Positions 9,704-20,418 of a stretch of DNA of 64,000 bases are shown one piece after another; within the stretch, counting starts at the first letter, position 1; every line of letters starts with the position of its first letter. Below the pieces are notes generated by a model. It was not told the origin of the DNA and searched no databases. It was given only the letters and a program-made list of their open reading frames with translations. The position numbers were made by a program, and so were the translations under genes. Source of the DNA: Luscinia megarhynchos (lineage: Eukaryota > Chordata > Aves > Passeriformes > Turdidae); NCBI GenBank assembly GCA_034336665.1, contig CM067569.1:22975320-23039319 (forward strand). The letters are read 5' to 3'.

Positions 9704-12123
9704 GCCCTGTAGCTGTTCACTTGTCCTAGTGCCATTTAGGAAATGCAAGTTTTCCCTGGAATATTAATTAAAAAAACAAATGACAATGTGAGAAACAGCT
9801 TTATGGAGACTTTCAAACCTCCTATAAGAGTCAAACTTGTAGGAAAGAGAAAGCCAAAGCTAAATTAATTTAATGTGAGGTAAGAGGTACTTCTAAACTG
9901 GCCTATCCACTTCTTTGCATATAAGGTTACACTGACGTCAGTTATGATACTGTAGCTATGGTTTGACTTGTTTCAAAGGATTAATTATTGATACCCAGAC
10001 AAACATTATTCCTTTCACTGAATAAAAGAACCAGAATGATCTAAGGAAAACATGGCTGATGAGATAACCCAGCATTTTGCTCTCATAAAATATTCACAAG
10101 CCATATAAATTTGGTGTTTGCAAATTTGAAAGATTAAGAAAAGTAAGTCCAAAATAGAATACAAAGGTTTTCTTATTAGTTTAAAACAAATGTTATACTC
10201 CCCATTCTGCATTCCCAAGGGATTTCTGAGAAGCATCTTGCCAGTCCGTACTTGCAACCAGAGCCTTACTTTCTGTACTGACCAGAGGAAAACATTTTTT
10301 TTCCTCTTATTGCAGTGACCAACTTCTCTTTTTCATTTGCAAACCTTCAGTAATCCTCGCAGACTTCATGTTCTGTGCCCTTCATATTACTGATATGGAT
10401 TACTTGTATAAAATTCCCTTTTCACATCATTGCTTTTGACTGACAAAAACTGCTGCAGTAGAGGAATTAATTCTAAAACCTTGACCTGAGAGACAAGACA
10501 AACTAGACTAGTAAAATATAGTGTTCCACCCAGGATTCCACAAATAGTACAGCAGTCTGCCAAATGAAGGGTTCCTGGGTATGGTTCTCACTTAAGAATA
10601 TCAAACAGTAGACACCTACGTTATCTGAAATCTGAAGAAAGTACAAAAGATTAATTTCAAAGATTAAAAATGTCTATACATTATTGGAAGTGTTCATTTA
10701 CGTGAATCAGTATTTCCAAATAACTGAAAAAGTGTCTGGCAATTTCTATAGCAGCCCAAGAATTGAGAGGCATGCTGGACATCCCTCTTCTGTCATCAAA
10801 TTTTGAAAGTCCTCATCCACCTTGCCTAATCACTTCACCCTGCAGCTATAAAACAAGAGTAACAACAGTTTCTGTTCTATAGGATGTTATAAAGATAAAT
10901 GTAAGTAGGGTTTAAGTATCTTGGTATTACACAAAGATAGACAACACACACCTAATCTAAGTGAAACAGTAAGAAAGACACACTAAAAACCTACTGGCAA
11001 AGATTGTTAGACTAGTTATATAAGACACATTAAGACAGATCTGCAAAAGAGAAGCAATAAAGAACTCCAGCCAACATAGGGAAATTAAAAAGGACAGGAA
11101 GTCATTGCAAACTTACACACATTCAAATAGACAAATGGTGCTTTTCAAAATCATGATTGGCTCAATTTAGCAGGAGTTTATATCAATAGTTATGGAAGCT
11201 TTCAGTATAAGTTAACAAGTTCAGGTGAATAATTTCATGTAAATTTATTGATAAAAATAAGATTAAGTTTTCTTTTCTAGCTTCTGATTGTGTATCAGAC
11301 TACATTGTTAGAAATAAATAACCTCTGAACTATTCATAAGATTATGTAACAAGTGAAATTACTGTCTGCAATATATAATAAACAAAAAAAATAGGACAAG
11401 TCAGTGATACACAGGTTAAAAACATTCATTGAAAATATTTCCCAAAATGTCAAACTAATACCTAGCCCATAAATTTATTTTCCTTTTTTACAGTTAACAG
11501 AGCATTTCTTATTAGTTTCCTCTACTAAGACCAAATTATTATCACATTAAAATAGTCTCTGAAGGCCTTTTCAATTATAGAGTAGCAGATGAGGGCAAAT
11601 AAGCATTTCACTTTATTAACGGGGGCACTACATTTAAATGAAATGACACATTTCATTATTCTTTGGTCCCTATGCACTACAGAAATTTGTATTTTAAGCA
11701 AATCAGACAATTACCATGTAAGGCATTAATTAGTCTTTATTTTCTGTGGTTTAAGCCTTATATTGGCATCATCCTTTCAAAACATATTTTTAAAAGTCTT
11801 CTAAGTAGATTAGCCTTAAATATGACAGAAACTAAACTTGCAAAAAATATATGAAGCAATTTTAGATGGGACTGAAATACTGAAAACATACAAAAGGGTT
11901 GCTTAATAGACAAACACAGAGAAGGACAGAGATCCATGCACGTATTGTTATCCTCCTGTTTTGTTTCTTCCCACTTAACAGAAGGCAAATCAAAGTAAGC
12001 ATACAACTGAGAATAAAATTGACACAGTTTTCATGAAATGAAAACTGCCAAATTACCCATACCTTATCGAGTGAGGAATATCTATCTGTCATAGATGACA
12101 AAACACTTTCAACATTTATCCAA

Positions 12124-12215
12124 AAGTCTCAAAGTGCTTCACAAATGGGAGAAAACAGTCTCAAAAATGAGAAAGAAATAAGAAACAGTGGGGAAATTAC
12201 CTAACTTGTTTATCT
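12124..12215 (+). mobile_element. MIR-like SINE fossil
   Basis: The segment aaagtgcttcacaaat resembles the MIR core piece 'aagcgctttacaaa'. About 40 bases later, atgagaaa...agaaacagtggggaaattacctaacttg follows the MIR piece 'atgaggaaactgaggcacagagaggttaagtgacttg' with gaps. Two blocks in the right order and spacing make chance less likely, but divergence is high. MIR copies are sparse and old in birds. Confidence 0.4.
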
Positions 12216-15040
12216 TGATTACAGGAAGTACTCTAGTTGATTGCTTGTAATTTTATTGTTGTTGTTAACATTAAGTAATATACAGCTCCAAGATTTTCTG
12301 TCATTACCTCTTGGCACTTTTTTCCTACTACCATGAAAGGATGAAATAGAAAAATAACACATTTAATTTTTTGTAATTTTAAGAGAAGTATTACTAGTAA
12401 ATCTTTTCTGATATATAGGATCTAGATTACCAGATTAGTTTTTACAAAATAACTAAGTGATAGATCCAGCAGTAAGAAAACTAATGAAATAACTATTCAC
12501 TGGCAGGAATAGTCAATTAAATTAGTCATTAAAATGTTTCAAAAGTAGAAAACTTATTTCACTAAAAGATATACTCAAGCACCATTTACAAAGTAAGTAT
12601 CAAACTGCTTTGTCAGTGCAGTCAAGTTTCACAGTATCTTTTCAGTTGTGTGCTTCTCTCCATCCTGCTCAATCACAGAAGGGAGGTTCGTTCCTATTAG
12701 CAAACAGCAAATTGCATTAACTTCATAATCCTCTCTTGCATGTGCTATCAGAGGTACCCAAGAGAAGGAGATCTGGACTGAATCACAGAAGCAAATTCTT
12801 CCTCTCTTCTGTGAAATATAGAATAGCAAGGCAGCTGGCACCTGTGACTAAAATTCATGCTCAAAATCACATTTCTACTGCCCAAAAATCGCAAACAATC
12901 CATGGATTAGGGAATGCAGTGCCCACCTTAAAGGACAAAGCACAAAGCACTACAGCGACTCCATAACAGGAATTTTGATCCTTACATAAAGGGAATTAAC
13001 CACTCATTTTCTTAGCTGAAAGAACAGGTTTTCACCTCAAAAACTTGCTGGCAGGAATTTCAGAACTTCATTTGACTCAAATCAAACAATTTTCACATGA
13101 AAAGCATGGACTTAAACATTTGCGTTTTCTTTATATGTAAACCAGCAAGTTATCAATATTTTATGGGAACACTGGCAATCTTCAATGCTGAGCCAAAAGT
13201 AGAGTTTATTTGCATATACATTTTTATAAACAGATCTATGTTTTTTTCAGAAGGTTTTAAAGATTACAGAATAAAGATGAAGGAGAAAGGCAGTGGGATC
13301 AAAAATAACTGAGAGACTCACAAATATGAGAGGTTGGTAATAACATAAAAAACACGTATAACAATAATTTGAAAAATGCCAGAGAAGCATTCTGCCATCT
13401 GCCAAGTTCAATAGAAGAGTAATCTCTAAGGTGTTTTTGATTCAGGGGTAGTATATAACATTTATTCTCATTGTATTAAGATATAAAGCCATATCTAAGC
13501 CAAAAAATAAGTTTCAGTATGCAGGACATAAAAATTTGAAGAGCAGCAGGTCAGCCAACAAGTAATTAAAATTATTTACTGGCACACAACACTTCTCACT
13601 CAGAGATTACAGAGTGCCATGCAGCTTTCAAACTGCAAGAACTTGGTGCAGGGGGGAGTCAGAGAGCACACAAATCTGCAGGAATCTGAAGCAAAGTTAT
13701 ACAGCTGCACTTCTCAAAATATTGAAAATGCAAGTTTACTTGTCAAATGTTTTAATGATTACTTGGAAATAATTAGACTTGACATTTCCCTCTAAAAGAC
13801 CATTTACATCACATTGTAAGAAATGTGTGAGTGCTATTATTTAACCAAGTAGATATGACTTTATTACCCACAGCTATGGAAACAATTTTGTGTAATGTGA
13901 ATCTCATGACTCCCTTGCATAAACGGCAAACAAAAGTTTTTCATCTACAAGGAATTTTTATGCCTTTGGGTCAAATTTCGTTTAGCTACCTTCTTTTAGG
14001 TAGATTCTATTACTTTGGTTCACTTCCTAGATACTACCAGCATCCAAGTTATCCAATATCAACACTCATAGACTACAAATACAGTACCCAATATATTTAT
14101 GGTACAAGGAAACACACACAGTTGTTCCAAATTTACAGATTCTGGCTGAAATCTAAGGGAGAGAGGAGGACATATAAATTTGTATCTGACTTGCATATTA
14201 CATCTCCATTAATTGTTACTTATGCTATATAGAATGAGAACAAGCTTAGTGAATTCTCTTTGACTTTCTTAACTTCATCACCTTAAATAACAGGAACAAC
14301 TTAAGGCAGCACAGAGATCATCCCCTGCTCTTGTTCACTGCTAGGAACTGATGCATGACTGACATTGAACATTGCCTTTAAAGCAATCAGGAGTTGCACT
14401 GGTGGAAAATAAAGATACATGGTGTCCATTCTTGGCTCATAATGCATCCTGTGCAAGGCAGGATTGAATCTGCCTGTACCAAAACCTGTAGGTGAAGCTC
14501 CTACTCTGACAGGTCATTTTCCAAATGAAAACAGCAACTCTTTGAAGCTCCTCAGAGGCCTGAGTGCTCAGAAGCAGCCCTGGCAGAGTTGCATTAGCAG
14601 CAGAGACCAGTGAGGTGCTTAAAGGCAGTCATTGTCCTGTCTCATGAGTTTGCAGTTTTTGGTTTCAAAATTTATTGAAACAGCAGATCCAGCATATGTT
14701 GCAAAAATATGTTACCTCTGAACACTTGCTCTGCCTATAAATTATGCATGACACAGCAGACAGTTATTGTCACCTGAGCAGAAAAGGTAATGAACAGAGG
14801 TGAGAGAATAGGTCAATTTAAATTTCTAGCTCTTTTTGTAAGATTAAATAAGAATAAGAAGAAATTCAAGCATAACTATTGTTAAATCATCCAAAAGTAC
14901 TGAGCTCTAATTTGCTCAACCTTCGTTGGAAGAGAAGTTGACAATGACAGGTAATAAAATTAAGGCTACTATGGAAATTTCAATCTTGAATGCTGTTTCT
15001 TTATATCTAACAATTCTGTGGTAATGTGATAATGTTATTA

Positions 15041-15115
15041 CAGGGCCTAGAACACCAATTCTGTCTTTTAAATTTTGTATTAATTATTTTGATGAAGAGT
15101 TTGGAGCAGCATAAA
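15041..15115 (+). mobile_element. Decayed LINE (CR1-type) reverse-transcriptase fragment
   Basis: One plus-strand frame is open across the segment and reads GPRTPILSFKFCINYFDEE. It aligns with the CR1-family block of the form GPILFNIFINDLDEG: P-I-L, the F, I-N and D-E positions are kept in register. Flanking sequence is not recognisable, so this is a short old relic, in the same orientation as the fragment near 8300. Confidence 0.5.
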
Positions 15116-16837
15116 GATTGAACAGTTCATCAAAGCAGGCTGTCACATTTTACACTACTCACAAAATGTGTTTTACTGAACCTACTCATCAGCTTGAAAC
15201 TTAAGAAACTTTCTCCATTTACCATGCTGCATAATTACCTCACACATCTTTTCAAGATGCAGGTGCCCCCCTCCTCAATTTATCTGTGAATGAGATTCAT
15301 TGACAATCCTCTGCAAGTATCACATGACATTAAAAATTTCACCTTAGCTACTTCTTAAAAGAAGAAAGGGCTTAATTAAGCCTTAGTAAAAAAAAAGTAA
15401 TGATTCATACATTTCATACATCAGTAATTCACATCTTCCTAATATCTGATTCTAGTTTATTCAGCAACAAGACATTGAAGTTGTACATGTAACTAGGGAT
15501 ACATTTGAGAAATAAATAATATCTCTGCATTTCAGATTCAGCTGAAGGAAATTGGAGGGGGTGGGAAGACATGAACTGTAAGATCAGCTCTTTTTTTTGA
15601 GTTTAAAAGTATGTTTAACAAGGAAAATGGGATCTGCAGGTTACAAAAGCAGAAATTTAGAGTATCCTGAATCCCATTTTGCCTGCAGGTCTCCAACTCT
15701 TAAGAAAAGGATTCAAGGATGTTTTTCTTAGAGTCGTAGATGTTTTTCTTCCTGGCCACTTTTTAAGTCCTCACCAGTATCATGGGATGCACCATGCATA
15801 ATTCAAATGTTTCAATTATTAACACCTGTAAAGTGCCAAATAAACTAAAAGTGATGTGCAGTTTTTACCTGATGCCCACACTGGCAACCACCATTGCCTA
15901 GAAGCATCTATTGGCCCTCACCCCAGGCTGCAAAAGATTTCTGCTGAATAAAATGAACTGCCTGTGAAGGAAGCTTCTTCTTTAAGACTGTCATATTTCT
16001 GATTTTTGTACTGTGGTGTTTAACGAAAACTTGACTTCAAATATATTTTGAAGGGCTCTCTATGGAAACAAAGTCTCCTTGTTATTGATTGGGTCAACAG
16101 AAAGAGCTGTGAAAATTCAAATGGAAAACTTATCTTCATTCACCTTTCATTTTTTATGGGATTCAAAAATTATTAAGCCCTTCAACTTCCTCTAAAAGCC
16201 CACCACTATTACTTATAAAATTAAGTTGGAATCCCTCAGATCCCCAGAATTATTTTCCTACACTGATTTCTTCTCATAGAGATAACCACAGGAGTAATAG
16301 AACACTATAAGCAAACTCCAATCTCTACTAATATTTCATAAAGTAAAGCATGTTTTACACAAAGTTCTAAGCACTTACACACAACAAAGGCTGGTGGGGG
16401 GAAAAAAACCCACACAGCAAAACAAAAAAAGAGCTATTTCCCATCCCTTTTTTTTCTATAGCTATTTGCTTCATCCATCAAACACACCAACAAATCTACA
16501 CAACTCTACTGCTTCTACAGGTCACAAAGTGATCTTTGTGAGCTACTGTTTAAGTACACACCACCTCGTAAATTCTCCTGCTCTATGATCTCCAGCAACA
16601 TCTTTGCAGGTATAGTGGTAAATGCAGTCTCCTTACCTCTCAACCAATTTATGAAGAAAGATACATCTGAAACAAAGACAATCACTGGGCCCTCATACTC
16701 TCACTGGAAAGGTCCTGTGTGTTTTCCATCACAATCAGCCACAGTAGCCATCAGCATAAGAAAGCAAACCTTGTGAAAGTCCCTAATGTTTTTTTTTTTA
16801 AGCATAGTACCAGACAGAAAAGGGAAAAAAAGGAGCC

Positions 16838-17041
16838 TGGATTTTTCTACAAGGGCTGTCAGGCACTGGCACAGATTACCCAGAGACATTCTGGTTGTCC
16901 CATCTTTGGAAGTGTTCAAGACCAGGCTGGATAGAGCTTTGAACAATCTGGTCTACTGGAAAGTGACCCTGTCATTGCAGAGAAGTTGGAACAAGACTAT
17001 CTTTAAAGCCCCTTCCAACCCAAACCAGGATTCTAGGATTT
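16838..17041 (+). mobile_element. CR1 LINE, 5'-truncated copy retaining the 3' end
   Basis: The nucleotide sequence closely follows the CR1 3' end: ggcactggcacagattacccagaga, then ggaagtgttcaagaccagg, ggtctactggaa, and the terminal ccttccaacccaaacca...gattcta. In translation it contains RHWHRLPRD and PSLEVFKTRLDRALNNLV, the C-terminal part of the CR1 ORF2 protein and the overlap into the 3' untranslated region. It ends near the usual short terminal repeat (ggattctaggatt). A T run at 16789-16800 lies just before it. CR1 insertions are typically 5'-truncated like this. It is inserted antisense to KCNMA1. Confidence 0.93.
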
Positions 17042-17204
17042 TACTATCCATTTCTCAGGATAGTACCATCTTATAGTGATTATAACCTAGAAAAAGGGGT
17101 TGTAAAGATTGTGGAGTAAAACTAAGTTCACAACGATAGCACTCTGTCCAGAGTTATGGAAGTGCAGTATAAAGCAGCACTTCCTCTGCCAGGGTCTGAG
17201 TAGC

Positions 17205-17290
17205 AGACAAGTTGAATATGAACAACAGTGTGTCCTGGCAGCCAAAGGGACATTTATCCTAACACAGCAGGGATTGAGTAAAGAGCCTCT
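17205..17290 (+). mobile_element. CR1 LINE internal fragment
   Basis: The plus-strand translation contains VEYEQQCVLAAKGTFIL, which matches the CR1 ORF2 block of the form LNMSQQCALAAKKANGIL. The nucleotide string cagtgtgtcctggcagccaaa is CR1-like. In a full-length CR1 this block lies upstream of the 3' end, but here it sits about 160 bases downstream of a CR1 terminus. It is therefore a separate insertion or a rearranged piece, not part of the copy at 16838-17041. Confidence 0.72.
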
Positions 17291-18482
17291 GAGCTTACAA
17301 TTAGTCCAGTAGAAGGGGTCTGGTGACAAATAAGAATATGTTGAGAGAAATGATTTATCATCTAAGCCATTTTTTCAGGAGATAGGGAGGTATCGTCCTT
17401 CTTAATTTGTTTTACTTTCTTTTTGCTTGATTCAGGAATGGGGGTCTTGAGGTCTCCTTCCCTTCCACTCCCTTCAGACACTTTGCCATTTCATGTCTGC
17501 AAGTTCAGCTTAAAGTCTCCAATTCTTTCAGAGCACCTTCTGCTATTATCATCAATTGTGGTGGTACTGAGCAGCGAAAATATGATCAACATCTGCACAC
17601 TCTGGGTGAAACCCTGCCAACCTCCTAGGGTGACAGCAGATGTTTTTGTTAGTTCTCATGTCTCATAGGAGCCAATACTAACCCAGTACTAACAGCCAAA
17701 ATAATTCTATGGTCCACTGGCCACTGAGGCACTATTTAACCAAATGACTCATCATAGGAGTAAACACACCAAATTATCAAAATGGCTGCACAGCCTTTCC
17801 CTGTGCCAGAAAGATGGTTTTTGCTACAATAAAATAAAAGCATTATTCTAATGAAAAAATTAGACTGGGTCTAAACCCAGTAGTGTGTGGCTGTAGTGTA
17901 ACTGGGACAATAGAATAATAAAAGCTACCAGATAGAGTAGTAAAGCTCCAGAAGGAGGATGGATACAAGTTCATTGTTTAGAGCATTTAACTGTAAAAGC
18001 AAGCATATGGGAATTGCTGAAACAAAAGACAGTCTCAAATATGGCAGGAAGACTGGAGAAAAACAGAATTAATCAAACCCCATAAATTCATGCTTGAAGT
18101 AGGGCAAGTTTCCCACCATAAGTGAGATTCTTAACTGCATTACATGAGTCACTTCATCTTGTAGGAAAAGAGGTATGAATACAAATCTTGTTCTTGGCAA
18201 CCAAATTAGTGCAAAGGCCACACTGACAATTGGCTCGTATCAAGAAAAGGGCCAATTTCTTGCAAAGATTATACAGAACTGTTGACAGTTAATTCTAGTT
18301 TATTAGAACAGAGCTTTGAGAGTTTGCTTCCTCCTGTCCTAAGCCACTCAGCATCCCAGTGATGGTGGCATCGCTGCCTTGCTGTGCTCCAGACCCTGGA
18401 GCTCAGAAGAGTGTTTTATTTCATTACTCACAGACCCAGCAACAGTGATATTTAATAAAGTGATCATCAATCATCTAAAAAA

Positions 18483-18502
18483 ATACATTTTTAAAAATGT
18501 AT
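18483..18502. repeat. Perfect 20-bp palindrome
   Basis: atacattttt is followed directly by its reverse complement aaaaatgtat. In AT-rich DNA such palindromes arise readily. No function is inferred. Confidence 0.8.
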
Positions 18503-18797
18503 GATTTTCTGCTGTGCTCTGCACTCCCTCTAATCAGAGTGTTCTGCTGGAATCTAAGTGGGGGAAATTTTTCATCAACACAGGCAAATCAATTATGAGA
18601 ATGTCAGCCCTGCTGGATGCCAGATTCAAACTGTTGTTAGGTAGGCTATTTATGAGATGGCTGCAGCAAAACAGTAGAAAAGTATAAAAACAAATTTAAT
18701 ACTTAACAGAGAAAAATTAATAATAGAATTATATACTTGAATGCAAATCCCAACTCACTATAATAAAATTCTTCCCTCATTCCCTCAATGTGAGTTC

Positions 18798-18845
18798 GGG
18801 GTTTTGTTTTGTTGGGGGTTTTCTGGTTCTAGTTTGTTTGTTTTA
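18798..18845 (+). repeat. T/G-rich low-complexity tract
   Basis: ggggttttgttttgttggggg and following t/g runs. In the KCNMA1 sense direction this is an A/C-rich tract. It is compositionally like the tracts at 19.4, 19.6 and 23.7 kb. Confidence 0.75.
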
Positions 18846-19386
18846 TAATTAACTCACTCTCTCACGTACACACTCTCCCTCCAGGATACTCTCTAGGCTT
18901 AGGACAAGATTCTAGTGCAGACACACTTGATAGTAAAACTGAGCTGCTTGAGAAACAAAAGACCTGTTTGAGGGTTTCTCTGCTTACCAGCCCACATTAA
19001 TATTCATGTTGTGACAAAACTATCCTCAAAAACAATTTTGTTCATGCTATCAGTATTTTTACCCAAATGTACTCAGACAGCCAAAAAATTTCACCTCTGG
19101 TAACTCTGAATCTTTCACAAACTCCTCTGAATCTATAAACTCAGGGACTTCTGCAGAGGTGCCTGAAGATGGAAAAACAAGGGCTTTCACTTCTATGAAC
19201 ACATGCAGACTTATCTCTAGAACATGGAGCCAATACTGCTTCCTCTTCCTACGTGTCTTTTCAACCAAAACATAGCTTATAGAGCATTATCAACAAATGG
19301 CCCAGATGGTCTAATCAAAGTTATATATACAGGGGTAGCAACCTAGGTATTGGCAGAACAAAACCAGGAGGATTTTGGCGGTTAGC

Positions 19387-19474
19387 TTGGGGGGTTTTTT
19401 GGTTTTTGTTGGGTTTTTTTTTGGTTTGGTTGGGGTTTTTTTTGTGGTTTTTTTTGTTTTTGTTTTTTTTTTTT
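19387..19474 (+). repeat. T/G-rich low-complexity tract
   Basis: Nearly 90 bases made of T and G only, with T runs up to 12 and G runs of 3-6. Open frames across it on the minus strand (lysine/asparagine-rich) are artefacts of the composition. Confidence 0.9.
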
Positions 19475-19619
19475 AACTTAAAGAAATGCCAAGTCAGTGA
19501 CCTAAACAATAAAGTTGTATTGATTCATAAGAATCAATAAGGATCTGGGCCAGAAACCATAAGCACACATTGCCACTGGGACAGTCAAAACATATGGCTG
19601 TAAAAATTACTCCATGTGG

Positions 19620-19720
19620 TGGGGGTTTTCTGCTGGATGTTGGCTTGGAGGAGGGTTTTTTGGTGTTTGATTTTGCTTTTTTTCTATTATTATGATTGGT
19701 TGCTTGGGTTTTTTCATTCA
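19620..19720 (+). repeat. T/G-rich low-complexity tract, less pure
   Basis: Alternating T and G runs (gggggtttt, gagggttttttggtgtttg, gggttttttc) with some interruption by a and c. Together with the tract 150 bases to its left it forms a T/G-rich cluster of about 330 bp. Confidence 0.7.
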
Positions 19721-20380
19721 GCAATGGACAGTAAAAGAAGATGCACAGTCTGCTTTCTGGGCACAAATAAACTGACAAATTAATATCTGCATGATTAGGG
19801 GTTAAAGGAAAGAGTTAAGGGTTAAAGACTGATTCTCCTGTTTCCCTAGCAGGAATAAAGGTAAACTTTTTCTTCTTAGCTTGGGTCTGTTTCCCTCTCA
19901 ACTCAACTCCCCATAATTCCCCTTATCTTGACTATTGTGCCATGACTCCTCCTCCATTTTCTGGTAATCTAAAGTTACAAGCTGTGGTTCATGTATTGCA
20001 TCACCTGTATTGATTCACACTCTAGGACCTTATAGACATTTTTTACACATAATATTAATGTTAAGTGTTCAATTAAGTAAGAAAAATCTTACACATTACA
20101 GCCTTTATGATTGTGCCATATACAAAGTTTTAAACCTGATTTAACCACATATACACATGTATTTTAACTTCAAAATTAAAAACCAAAACATATTCCATAG
20201 GCTTCTAATTAGTAATTCTCTACTACTAACAAGATTTACTTGTTTCACTGAAAAGTTTCTGCTTACTATAGCAGGGCTGCAAATAGGAAAACTAGTTTTA
20301 ATATCACTTTCTCTATTTTTATGGCAATACTAAGGTTTGCCTAGTTATATTTGTTTCTAGCATGAATATACATCCGCTTG

Positions 20381-20418
20381 GGTTAAGGTCTCTTCCAACC
20401 CAAACCACTCCATGATTT
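20381..20418 (+). mobile_element. CR1 LINE 3'-terminal fragment, very short
   Basis: ggttaaggtctcttccaacccaaaccactccatgattt matches the last 35-40 bases of CR1 (ggtcccttccaacccaaaccattctatgatt). Extreme 5' truncation is common for CR1. The flanks are not recognisable. Confidence 0.75.

Larger units (their letters stand above)
7100..16787 (-). other. KCNMA1: Intronic DNA, mostly featureless
   Basis: AT-rich sequence in which I recognise only the two LINE relics (8300, 15041), the MIR-like relic (12124), the A-rich tract (9637) and the hairpin (9523). The longest frame, plus strand 13831-14232, opens at GTG, has its first ATG at 13855 and shows no domain, signal or codon pattern suggesting a gene. 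A 12-base direct repeat, gatgtttttctt, occurs twice near 15718-15751. Confidence 0.75.

Noticed and set aside
13831..14232. 133-codon open frame on the plus strand
   Set aside because: It starts at GTG with the first ATG at 13855. The translation is aromatic- and serine-rich as expected of AT-rich DNA, with no recognisable domain and no promoter or polyadenylation context.
19321..19509. Lysine/asparagine-rich minus-strand frame
   Set aside because: It is a translation of the T/G low-complexity tract.
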